Below, in pieces: positions 1-7,193 of a stretch of 32,987 nt of DNA. A model generated the notes under the pieces. The model made no database searches and was not told where the DNA came from. It was given only the letters and a program-made list of their open reading frames with translations. This stretch comes from Crocosphaera sp. (GTDB lineage Bacteria > Cyanobacteriota > Cyanobacteriia > Cyanobacteriales > Microcystaceae), in assembly GCA_030064935.1 (NCBI GenBank), contig JASJEA010000008.1, forward strand, positions 1 to 32,987. Reading direction: 5' to 3'. Each line of letters begins with the position of its first letter. Positions within the stretch are counted from its first letter, which is position 1. Position numbers and translations under genes: made by a program.

Positions 1-56
1 ACAGAGTGTTGTAGCTAATGAGCTTCTGGTGTTGAAATGAAGAGAGAGAGCGAATA

Positions 57-86
57 AATTTGAAATTAGGATTCTAATTTCAAATT
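57..86. repeat. AT-rich perfect hairpin upstream of clpS
   Basis: Two perfectly complementary 13-bp arms (57-69, AATTTGAAATTAG, and 74-86) enclose a GATT loop. There is no U-run on either side, so it is not a classic Rho-independent terminator. It may end a gene lying left of the window or be a remnant of an intergenic repeat. I see no coding region in 1-285. Confidence 0.5.
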
Positions 87-207
87 GTAACTCAATTATA
101 GCTTAATTTCGTCCATATTTTAGATGCGTTTGCCCTGATGAGAATGGCAGTATTATCAACTTCACACTTATGTATTACTTTTGTTCAGAGTACAAATATT
201 CTAAATA

Positions 208-279
208 TTGACAAAATTACAAAAGTATGAATTTCATATCAAGGCGGATTTTTTGGTAACATAATGCAAAACAAGGAGG
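208..279 (+). promoter_or_regulatory. clpS leader: possible -35 and strong Shine-Dalgarno
   Basis: A TTGACA hexamer is at 208-213, but no good -10 box follows at the standard spacing, so the promoter is only tentative. The ribosome binding site AAGGAGG at 273-279 is strong and lies 6 nt before the clpS ATG, which fixes that start. Confidence 0.4.
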
Positions 280-285
280 ATAGCT

Positions 286-579
286 ATGACAACAGAAGTA
301 ATCGAAAAACGGTCTTCTTCCACTTCTAACGTTCGTAAACCTGCCCCTCGTTATCGAGTGTTGCTGCATAATGACGACTTTAACTCTATGGAATATGTGG
401 TGCAAACCTTGATGCAAACTGTCGGGGGAATGACCCAACCTCAAGCGGTTGATATTATGATGGAGGCACATACAAATGGGACAGCATTGGTGATTACTTG
501 TGCTTTAGAACCGGCAGAATTTTACTGTGAAACCTTAAAAAATCATGGCTTAAGCAGTACCATTGAGCCGGATGAATAA
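286..579 (+). CDS. clpS: ATP-dependent Clp protease adaptor ClpS
   Basis: ClpS binds the N-terminal domain of a ClpA/ClpC-type unfoldase and delivers N-degron substrates to the ClpP protease in the cytosol. The 97-residue protein has the family layout: a flexible, charged N-terminal tail (about 1-20), then the folded domain with the HNDD motif at residues 28-31 and AHTNG at 61-65. The Asn-Asp pair and the His of these motifs form the N-degron pocket in characterised ClpS proteins. Length is normal for the family. The ATG follows an excellent AAGGAGG. It appears monocistronic, because the next gene starts 68 nt downstream with a weak TTG start. Cyanobacteria can carry two ClpS paralogues and I cannot say which one this is. 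Confidence 0.95.
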   Translation: MTTEVIEKRSSSTSNVRKPAPRYRVLLHNDDFNSMEYVVQTLMQTVGGMTQPQAVDIMMEAHTNGTALVITCALEPAEFYCETLKNHGLSSTIEPDE

Positions 580-647
580 TTGTAGTTCTAATCAAAAACA
601 CTCAAAATTATACTTATTAATTGACACATTAGCACTCGTTTGAATCC

Positions 648-1463
648 TTGAAATTTAATCCTACTATAATTGCTAATTACCCAGTACCGATAAGGCTGGG
701 GATTTTTATTATCATCCTTTTATTTTTATGGCTTCCTCTGGCTATTCCGCTCTATTTATTATTCAAAGATGATGCTAACCTAACTACCATCATTACAATG
801 GTCATGCTTTATATAACATTTGTTTGTTTATTATTCATTTGGAATAAAAATGTTTATAAAATTAACAACTGGTGGCAAAGCTACGGATTGATATTTAGTC
901 GAAAAAATGGAGTTGAGTTAATCAATGGTTTAAGTTTAGGTTTATCGTTTACGTTTGGATTATTTATTGTAGAAGCAATTTTAGGATGGGTTAAGTTTGT
1001 TCAACCTAATGACAATTTTATAGTTATTATTTTTGAAGGTTTATTAAGTGCTTTCGGTATTGGTTTAGCTGAAGAATTATTTTTTAGAGGCTGGTTATTA
1101 GAAGAGTTAAAAAGAGATTATCATCTGCAAATGGTGACTATTTATAGTGCTGTAATTTTTGCCACTTTACACTTTTTAAAACCCCTAGAAGAAATTATTA
1201 GAACCTTTCCTCAATTTCCTGCTTTAGTCTTATTAGGTATCACCTTAGCATGGGCAAAACAGAGATATTCTAACCGTTTAGGAATATGTATTGGACTTCA
1301 TGGTGGTTTAGTTTGGGGATATTATATTATTAATGTTGGTCAGTTGATTGATTATACAAACACCGTTTCTCCTTTATTTACAGGGATTGATAATAATCCC
1401 ATCGCAGGAATTATGGGACTAATTGGCTTAGGAATTTTAAGTCTTTTGATGAAACCAAAGTAG
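648..1463 (+). CDS. CPBP family intramembrane metalloprotease (Abi/CAAX type)
   Basis: Polytopic membrane protein of 271 residues with several hydrophobic segments (for example about 17-39, 46-65, 96-114, 128-141, 162-178, 191-204, 246-267). It carries the CPBP/Rce1-type catalytic motifs: the EExxxR box as EELFFR (Glu142, Glu143, Arg147), a second-motif His175 in the sequence FATLHF, and His218 in GLHGG. These residues place it with putative glutamic/metallo intramembrane proteases. The substrate is unknown; relatives are linked to prenyl-protein processing, bacteriocin immunity or stress. The start is TTG at 648, the first possible codon after an in-frame stop at 630, with no visible Shine-Dalgarno. 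It converges with glpD. Confidence 0.85.
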   Translation: MKFNPTIIANYPVPIRLGIFIIILLFLWLPLAIPLYLLFKDDANLTTIITMVMLYITFVCLLFIWNKNVYKINNWWQSYGLIFSRKNGVELINGLSLGLSFTFGLFIVEAILGWVKFVQPNDNFIVIIFEGLLSAFGIGLAEELFFRGWLLEELKRDYHLQMVTIYSAVIFATLHFLKPLEEIIRTFPQFPALVLLGITLAWAKQRYSNRLGICIGLHGGLVWGYYIINVGQLIDYTNTVSPLFTGIDNNPIAGIMGLIGLGILSLLMKPK

Positions 1464-1570
1464 TGAAAATTTAAAAAGCCTGAATTTAATATAAGGAAAG
1501 TGGTAAATAACTTACACCCTCATTGTCTGGTTTAAAAAATTCAAACTCCTAAATCACGTTAAAGAAGGTA

Positions 1571-1631
1571 GAAAAAATGAAGAATTAAGAATGAAGAAAA
1601 AACTAATTCTAAATTCTACATTTTCCTTCCT
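1571..1631. repeat. Intergenic GAATTAAGAAT-type simple repeat
   Basis: The convergent gap between the CPBP gene and glpD contains direct and inverted variants of GAATTAAGAAT and AATTCTAAATTC, a common style of cyanobacterial intergenic repeat. A related inverted pair lies at 22827-22870. It could serve as a weak bidirectional terminator. Confidence 0.35.
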
Positions 1632-1639
1632 GACTAACT

Positions 1640-3352
1640 TTAAAAGAGAGGAACCTCTTCTCGATCGCAATTTCTAGATTCAGCCTCAGCGTTAACTGTA
1701 TCAAAATCGGGAATACATTTATTTTTCATGTAATTAATATAATTTTCACGGGCTGTTGCACATTTATACTCATCCCAATGGCAATAGGTTTTCAGGATAT
1801 GGATGAGGCTATCTAGGACTTGTAGACCATAATTAGCTTCCATTGCGATCGCTGTACGACGACGGGCAATATCCACCAGAGTTTGAGCGTATTCGTAACG
1901 TACAGCATAAACTACTTGAGCTTTAATATCGGGTAACTCAGAGGTAATTAATTCCCCTAACTTCGGTTCTGATTTAGTTAAAGCCAAAACATCCAACGCT
2001 TTTGCCCCATAGACTTTAAATAAATGGTCAATAGAGGAACTGGCAATCTTTTCTTGATAATCTTTCACTGCTTCTTGAATGCGAGGATCATTAGCTAAGA
2101 TGGCACCGGGTAGGGGTTGAGCTTCTGTAGGACAAGGGGGTGCAGTTTTGCCTAATTTTTTATAGACTTTATCGACAATTTCTTCTCCCACTTTACGATA
2201 GGTGGTTAACTTACCTCCAATGAGGGAAATAAGGTTTTTGACACCTTCTTTGCTGTGGTCAAAGAGAATATGACTACGGGTGATACTTCCAGCTTTTTTG
2301 CCTTGGGCGTTGGGTAAAGGGCGTACCCCAGAGTAGGTAAATTTAACGTCATCACGGCGGAGATTGGCGTTGGGGATAATATAGTTGGTTTCTTGTAATA
2401 AGTAGTCAATTTCTTCGTTATCCGCCTTCAATTTATCGGGAGTTCCCTCAAAGAGATAGTCTGTGGTGCCAATCAAATACATTCCCAACCAAGGGATAAT
2501 AAAGAAAGGTCTGCCATCGGACTTGGCTTCGACATATAAACTGGTATCTGGTGCACCAGGAAAAGGAGCGACAACAATATGACTGCCTTTGGTGCCACCG
2601 ATTTTCTGTGTTTTACCAATGGGTGCATTTTCACCATCTCTAATCCCCAACTTACAGACATAATCGACCCAAGGACCAGAAGTGTTGATAACCATACACT
2701 TATCTTGGCCTTTAACTGTAAATTCTTCTCCTGTGAGGACATCTTTACAGGTTAAATGGGTAACTTTATCCCCTTGACGGTTCAATTGTGTGACTTTAAC
2801 GTAGTTTAATACTGTTGCTCCTGCTTTATCAGCATCAATGATGTTTTCTAAACAGAGTCTTTCAGCATAGGTGACTTGACCATCATAATATTGCGCCCCA
2901 CCCACTAATCCCTCAGCATCCAGGGAAGGAAAAAGTTGTTTAAATTTAGCACTAGAGAGCATTCTATGGGAAGGAACGGTTTTATCCGCACTTAAAATGT
3001 CATAGAGACACATTCCAGCCCAAATTTTCCAGTAAGGGCGGGAACGCTCTTTATAAATGGGAATGGTTAAAAGTAGGGGTTTAACCAAATGAGGGGCAGT
3101 GTGTAAGAGGATTTCTCTTTCTCTTAGAGACTCCCGTACTAAGGGAACTTCAAAGTATTCTAGATAACGTAAACCCCCATGAATGAGACGAGTGGACCAA
3201 CTAGAAGTCCCCCCGGCAAAGTCTCCTTTTTCGATGAGAATGGTTTTTAAGCCTCGTAAAGCCGCATCCCGTGCAACTGCGGCACCATTGACTCCGCCAC
3301 CAATCACAATTAGGTCGTAGGTTGTTTGTTGAATGGATTGAAAATCTCGCAC
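1640..3352 (-). CDS. glpD: FAD-dependent glycerol-3-phosphate dehydrogenase
   Basis: Oxidises sn-glycerol-3-phosphate to dihydroxyacetone phosphate and passes electrons to the quinone pool at the membrane. The 570-residue protein begins with a Rossmann FAD motif (IGGGVNG, about residues 17-23), followed by the family signatures GGTSSWSTRLIHGGLRYLE (about 48-66) and a substrate-domain region rich in conserved Gly and Arg (for example GTKGSH and SGVRPLP). The C-terminal DAO_C-type helical domain is present (about 415-545). Length is typical. The start is GTG at 3352, since the FAD motif lies close to the N terminus and no ATG precedes it; the Shine-Dalgarno is weak. It lies 138 nt downstream of mcrC on the same strand but is probably an independent housekeeping gene. 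Confidence 0.95.
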   Translation of the reverse strand: MRDFQSIQQTTYDLIVIGGGVNGAAVARDAALRGLKTILIEKGDFAGGTSSWSTRLIHGGLRYLEYFEVPLVRESLREREILLHTAPHLVKPLLLTIPIYKERSRPYWKIWAGMCLYDILSADKTVPSHRMLSSAKFKQLFPSLDAEGLVGGAQYYDGQVTYAERLCLENIIDADKAGATVLNYVKVTQLNRQGDKVTHLTCKDVLTGEEFTVKGQDKCMVINTSGPWVDYVCKLGIRDGENAPIGKTQKIGGTKGSHIVVAPFPGAPDTSLYVEAKSDGRPFFIIPWLGMYLIGTTDYLFEGTPDKLKADNEEIDYLLQETNYIIPNANLRRDDVKFTYSGVRPLPNAQGKKAGSITRSHILFDHSKEGVKNLISLIGGKLTTYRKVGEEIVDKVYKKLGKTAPPCPTEAQPLPGAILANDPRIQEAVKDYQEKIASSSIDHLFKVYGAKALDVLALTKSEPKLGELITSELPDIKAQVVYAVRYEYAQTLVDIARRRTAIAMEANYGLQVLDSLIHILKTYCHWDEYKCATARENYINYMKNKCIPDFDTVNAEAESRNCDREEVPLF

Positions 3353-3490
3353 GATTCTTAGATTTGATTTAGTTGTCTTTCATCTAATTTAGCGAGATTT
3401 TTTGATTATTTAAACCTTTGAGTGGAGTCTGCGCTTTCTTAAGCAAAACTTCAAGAACAAGAAATGGGCAAATACTTTCCCTATACACTA

Positions 3491-4657
3491 TTAGTCATCA
3501 AATATTAATTGTTGTAAAAAGCTATTTCCTGCTGTTTCTATATCTTTATCTAAGCAAAACTCTATATTACGAAGATAAATATTCCTTATTTTATCAGTAA
3601 CAGTATTTTTGATAGTCGGTGTAATGAGAATCCCATGATCACAATTTTGTTCAAAGGCATAAGTAATGATTTGATAGATGTCATTTTGGGTGATTTCTGT
3701 TTTATATTTCGTATCCAGTACATACAAATTTTGTTCTGTCTTTTGATGGTAGATAATTAAATCAATTTTGAAACTAAAATTATCGTATTTAACGCGATGT
3801 TGTGTTTTTATTCCTAAGTGTGAGGGAAGATGAATTTTTAACCATGCTGCGACAAATTTTTCATACAGTTGATTCATATTTACCAAAAAAGGTAGACTGT
3901 TATAGTTTCCTTGTTCATGACTCGGTGTTGTATTGTCTAAAAAGAAGCGACAGAGGGAATGTAAACAGTGATAATCTTGGTTGAAACGGTTATATTTTCG
4001 GTTGATACAATCATTGGCTGTAAAGGGTAATAGGGTTAGATAACCTTGTAAGGCGTGATAAACTTTTCTCATCAAAATACGGGTGTTTTCGTGACAGGTT
4101 TCTTGACGACTGATGATATATATTGTCCACAGTAAAATTTGATTATCTTCTATGTCTTGAGTAAATTTATCATAATGACAAGTTAGCTTAGTTTTCCAGG
4201 GATATTTCGCCATCGTCTTAATATCTATTTTTCCTTTGACATAAGTTAACGCTTGTGAATGTTTTATATAAGTTGAATAAAGTCCTTTTTGGATACGGTT
4301 TAAGATACGATGAGCCAATATAGTTGCTAAACGGTTATAAAATTCTGGCAAGCTATCACAAGTCATTAAACCGTCTAAAAATTGAAAACTTTTGAGATTA
4401 TAAGCATACTCTAACATCTTAAAAATATTAGTAATAGGAACTTTCGGTTTAATGTGAAAATTCCAATCATTATTAATAGGGATATAACCTACCCATCCTT
4501 GGGAAGTAATTTCCCATTTATCGCCTTGTTTGGTATATTTTGGTTCTACGTTTAATTTCTTATTATATTTATCCTTGAGTTGATCAATAATCTCTTGTGG
4601 AATTTGACTACGGGCAATATTAAAGGGTTTATATTCAATTAGGTTTATTGTATTCAT
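3491..4657 (-). CDS. mcrC: McrC-type nuclease subunit of a McrBC restriction system
   Basis: McrC is the endonuclease partner of the McrB GTPase; the complex cleaves DNA carrying modified cytosines. The 388-residue protein has an N-terminal McrB-contacting region (about 1-150, with TSQGWVGYI near 51-59), a helical middle and a C-terminal PD-(D/E)xK nuclease domain. The likely catalytic residues are Asp299 (FKIDLII), Asp315 and Lys317 (LDTKYK), with Glu265 a possible further ligand; all are intact. It lies downstream of mcrB with an unusual gap of 300 nt, whereas these genes are normally adjacent or overlapping. That gap holds a decayed repeat element, so co-expression with mcrB is uncertain. 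Local DNA is more AT-rich than glpD, which suggests acquisition by transfer. Confidence 0.85.
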   Translation of the reverse strand: MNTINLIEYKPFNIARSQIPQEIIDQLKDKYNKKLNVEPKYTKQGDKWEITSQGWVGYIPINNDWNFHIKPKVPITNIFKMLEYAYNLKSFQFLDGLMTCDSLPEFYNRLATILAHRILNRIQKGLYSTYIKHSQALTYVKGKIDIKTMAKYPWKTKLTCHYDKFTQDIEDNQILLWTIYIISRQETCHENTRILMRKVYHALQGYLTLLPFTANDCINRKYNRFNQDYHCLHSLCRFFLDNTTPSHEQGNYNSLPFLVNMNQLYEKFVAAWLKIHLPSHLGIKTQHRVKYDNFSFKIDLIIYHQKTEQNLYVLDTKYKTEITQNDIYQIITYAFEQNCDHGILITPTIKNTVTDKIRNIYLRNIEFCLDKDIETAGNSFLQQLIFDD

Positions 4658-4687
4658 AGATAATATATGAACATGAATTTAAGGTTA

Positions 4688-4792
4688 TTAAGCTTCATCT
4701 GTATCTTTTCCATACCCTGTAATATGACGTAGGATAAAATCAAGACTTGCTTGAATTTGGTTTTTTCCATGTTCAATGTTATCACAAGTATT
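4688..4792 (-). other. Short open remnant between mcrB and mcrC
   Basis: A stop-free minus-strand frame of about 34 codons ends 30 nt upstream of the mcrC start. Its protein-like composition (it reads DNIEHGKNQIQ, then LDFILRHITGYGK) suggests the C-terminal tail of a lost gene. It has no start codon and I do not recognise the family. It may be what remains of a gene, or of an mcrB 3' part, displaced by the adjoining repeat element. Confidence 0.25.
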
Positions 4793-4809
4793 CAAAAATT
4801 AAGCTTTAA

Positions 4810-4962
4810 TTGTAGGGTGGTTTAGATGGCTATAATTTAGTTTATCATAAGTATTTAATTATCCATCGTAACCCACCAAAAGATCATGTAAATGGTAGTT
4901 TAAAGCATTATTTAAACCTTAGTTTAGCATCAATAATAATCATCAGCATAACCCACTCTACA
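4810..4962. mobile_element. MITE-like palindromic element at the mcrB 3' end
   Basis: Imperfect terminal inverted repeats of about 11-12 bp bound this segment of about 153 bp: TTGTAGGGTGG at 4810-4820 and CCCACTCTACAA at the right end. An internal CGTAACCCACC at about 4868-4878 repeats the motif. The GTAGGGTGGGTTA style is widespread in cyanobacterial intergenic repeats. The element carries no transposase. Its right end contains the TAG that stops mcrB (4958-4960), so the insertion defines the present C terminus of McrB. Confidence 0.45.
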
Positions 4963-6364
4963 AGTTAAATTTATCTTGTATATTTTCCCACCTAAATTTA
5001 TTTATTTTGTCAGTTTCATCAAAAAAATATTCTTCTAAATAGGGTTCTATTTCCATTGCCCAAATGTCTTCAATATCATCTTGTAATGTTTCGGTAAGGA
5101 AAAAAGAAACACCAATTTCATAATGACTATCATTAATGGTTTTATTGAGTTCTTTTAAAATGTTTATTAATGATTCAATATCATAGTTTTGATTATGTTT
5201 TTGATGGTATTTTATGAGGATGTCATAGTTAGGTTTGATGGGAATAAATGCAAAGCGACGACGCAACGCATGATCTACTAAAGCAATAGATCTATCAGCA
5301 GTATTCATAGTTCCAATTATATAAACATTTTTGGGTATTTTAAATTCTTTATTACTTCCTACAAGTTTTATTTTTTCTTCTCTATATTCTAGTAAATACA
5401 TCAATTCTCCGAAGACTTGAGAGAGGTTAGCGCGGTTAATTTCATCGATGATTAAAATACATATATCATCACATTTTTCTGCTTTTTTACAGAAGTTTAA
5501 AAAGTGTCCAGGTATCATCGAATATTCTAGGTTTCCATCGGGAGAAGTTTGGGGACGAATACCTTGTATAAAGTCTTCATAACTATAACTAGGATGAAAT
5601 TGTATGAGTTCATAAAATCCATCTCCACTACTAATAAAATGTTTAGCAATATGTTTCACTAGGTAGGTTTTTCCTGTTCCTGGTGAACCTTGAAATATAA
5701 TATGTTTTTTCCGTTTTAGGGTTTTTATATATTGATTTAATTCATTTTCTTCTAAGTTAGTATCTTCAATTAAATTTTCTATTGGATAAGTTGTAATGTG
5801 TAAGTATTGATAGATTTCTTTATTAGGATCATCAGAAGTAAAGAGTAATATGAGAGGAAAAAAGGATTCGATAAATTGTACTATTTTTATAGTTAATTCT
5901 TGCAAAGATAGTGTTAATAGCTCCTCTTTTTCTATAAAACTCCATGCTTCTAATATAAATATTGGTTGTTTTGGAAAACTAGAATTAATTTTATTATTAT
6001 TTTTCGTATTTTCAAAATTGTAGGTTTTGTATTTAAAATTTTCTTCAATTTCTTTTTGATCTACATCTTTAGTGACAAATAAACCAACTATATTATTTTC
6101 TCTTTTCGTTTGATCATAATATTTAACCATATCAACTATTTTTTTAGAAAATATAAAAGAAAAAATTGGATCATAAGTTTCAACAAAATCATATAATTTT
6201 AAATTACGTACGTCACTATATTGAATATAGATATGTAAATTTAATGTATTATCACTTAATGTACTATAAAAATTAATTGGAGTATCTTTATCGAACCATA
6301 GTGTTTGCCATAAATACTCTTTTGATAATGAATTTTTTGCAAAACATATATTATTAAATTCCAT
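4958..6364 (-). CDS. mcrB: McrB-type AAA+ GTPase of a McrBC restriction system
   Basis: McrB recognises modified DNA through its N-terminal domain and forms a GTP-driven hexameric AAA+ motor that activates McrC. The 468-residue protein has a variable N-terminal region (about 1-205) that I do not recognise, then the motor domain: Walker A GSPGTGKT (226-233), Walker B ILIIDEIN (303-310), the McrB signature MNTAD (353-357) and an arginine cluster RRR (368-370). All nucleotide-binding motifs are intact. The ORF of 109 codons lies 36 nt upstream, suggesting one operon. The stop codon lies inside an inverted-repeat element. The N-terminal half is strongly AT-rich. The closest alternative is another GTP- or ATP-dependent AAA_5 restriction motor, but the neighbouring mcrC settles the assignment. 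Confidence 0.88.
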   Translation of the reverse strand: MEFNNICFAKNSLSKEYLWQTLWFDKDTPINFYSTLSDNTLNLHIYIQYSDVRNLKLYDFVETYDPIFSFIFSKKIVDMVKYYDQTKRENNIVGLFVTKDVDQKEIEENFKYKTYNFENTKNNNKINSSFPKQPIFILEAWSFIEKEELLTLSLQELTIKIVQFIESFFPLILLFTSDDPNKEIYQYLHITTYPIENLIEDTNLEENELNQYIKTLKRKKHIIFQGSPGTGKTYLVKHIAKHFISSGDGFYELIQFHPSYSYEDFIQGIRPQTSPDGNLEYSMIPGHFLNFCKKAEKCDDICILIIDEINRANLSQVFGELMYLLEYREEKIKLVGSNKEFKIPKNVYIIGTMNTADRSIALVDHALRRRFAFIPIKPNYDILIKYHQKHNQNYDIESLINILKELNKTINDSHYEIGVSFFLTETLQDDIEDIWAMEIEPYLEEYFFDETDKINKFRWENIQDKFNL

Positions 6365-6400
6365 CTTGCGTATTTTATTTTTAACTTGTTTGGATAAATT

Positions 6401-6730
6401 TTATAATATTTTTTTTGTAAGATAATTTAAAGGTTTTTCAATATGAATTATTAAGTCTTCATATTCAGAAATAAAAGCAGTATTTGTAAAAGAATTCTCT
6501 TTAAAATACTTTTCTAAATAAGTAAATATATTTCCCGTAAATAATGGTTTTGAGTTATCTTGTGTATATTGATAATTATTACTCATATTTTGACTAAAAT
6601 ATTTTATAAATTCGGAAGGTGGGCAAATTATAAACCTATCTGAAGTTATCACGATTGATAAAACATTTGCCCACCAGACATAAGCTATGTTTATTGCACT
6701 ATTTTTGTCCATTGGTTGAAAAAAGTACAA
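6401..6730 (-). CDS. Hypothetical protein, possible first gene of the mcrBC operon
   Basis: A 109-residue protein I do not recognise. It has no transmembrane segment, no cysteine pairs and no obvious nucleotide motif; it looks like a small soluble alpha/beta protein with aromatic patches (YVWWANVLSIV near 17-27). The frame opens with TTG at 6730; an ATG at 6712 would give 103 residues, and neither has a clear Shine-Dalgarno. It shares strand, AT-richness and a 36-nt spacing with mcrB, so it is probably part of the same acquired unit. It might be a third component, a detached specificity domain of McrB, or an unrelated cargo gene. Confidence 0.5.
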   Translation of the reverse strand: MYFFQPMDKNSAINIAYVWWANVLSIVITSDRFIICPPSEFIKYFSQNMSNNYQYTQDNSKPLFTGNIFTYLEKYFKENSFTNTAFISEYEDLIIHIEKPLNYLTKKIL

Positions 6731-6822
6731 TTACTTAACTTGAAAAGTTATTATGACAGTTTAATAGAAACAATTTATTTGTTAACATTTTCTGCAAATG
6801 CTAAACATTTAGAAGAAGCGAT

Positions 6823-6847
6823 AATGGTATCAAAAAATAATACCATT
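6823..6847. repeat. Hairpin in the gap between the mcr block and nirA
   Basis: Arms AATGGTAT (6823-6830) and its complement (6840-6847) enclose an A-rich 9-nt loop. The divergent gap 6731-7193 otherwise holds no gene I can support, only a C-rich tract and the nirA control region. Confidence 0.3.
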
Positions 6848-6930
6848 GCCACTGTTTTGCTTAATGTAACCTCAAACTAATATCAAATCCGCTTAATGAG
6901 TAAACGTTAAAATTGCTATTGTAAATTTAT

Positions 6931-6962
6931 CTTCCCCTGCCTCCCCTGCTCCCTCTGCTTAC
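6931..6962. repeat. C-rich CCCCTGCCTCCCCTGC tract
   Basis: A pyrimidine-rich tract of degenerate CTCCCCTGC units, of a kind common between cyanobacterial genes. A shorter relative (CTCCCTCTGCCTCC) lies at about 12145-12158, just after the other end of this operon. No function is evident. Confidence 0.4.
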
Positions 6963-7117
6963 CTCATCCTCACTCACATATGGTATTCAACAGGATTTCA
7001 TATAAATCTCGTAGGGGTTTATTCTCATTAAACCCAGCACCCTTAAGTAATTAAACGTAATTAAAATGCAATAAATAAATCATAAAGATGTAAAAAACGA
7101 ATTAAATCTAACATTTT

Positions 7118-7159
7118 GTTACATTAGCTACAAAAATTTCGCTATTGTAGAGCTTAAAT
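7118..7159 (+). promoter_or_regulatory. Probable NtcA-activated nirA promoter
   Basis: GTT-N8-TAC at 7118-7131 differs by one base from the NtcA consensus GTA-N8-TAC. It is followed after 22 nt by TTAAAT (7154-7159), a near match to the TAN3T -10 box. That geometry (20-24 nt spacing) is the class II NtcA promoter arrangement known for cyanobacterial nitrogen genes. It would start transcription roughly 25-30 nt before the nirA start codon and respond to nitrogen limitation. Confidence 0.55.
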
Positions 7160-7193
7160 AGTTAGCAACTTCACCTAATGGAGGCTTTTCCCC

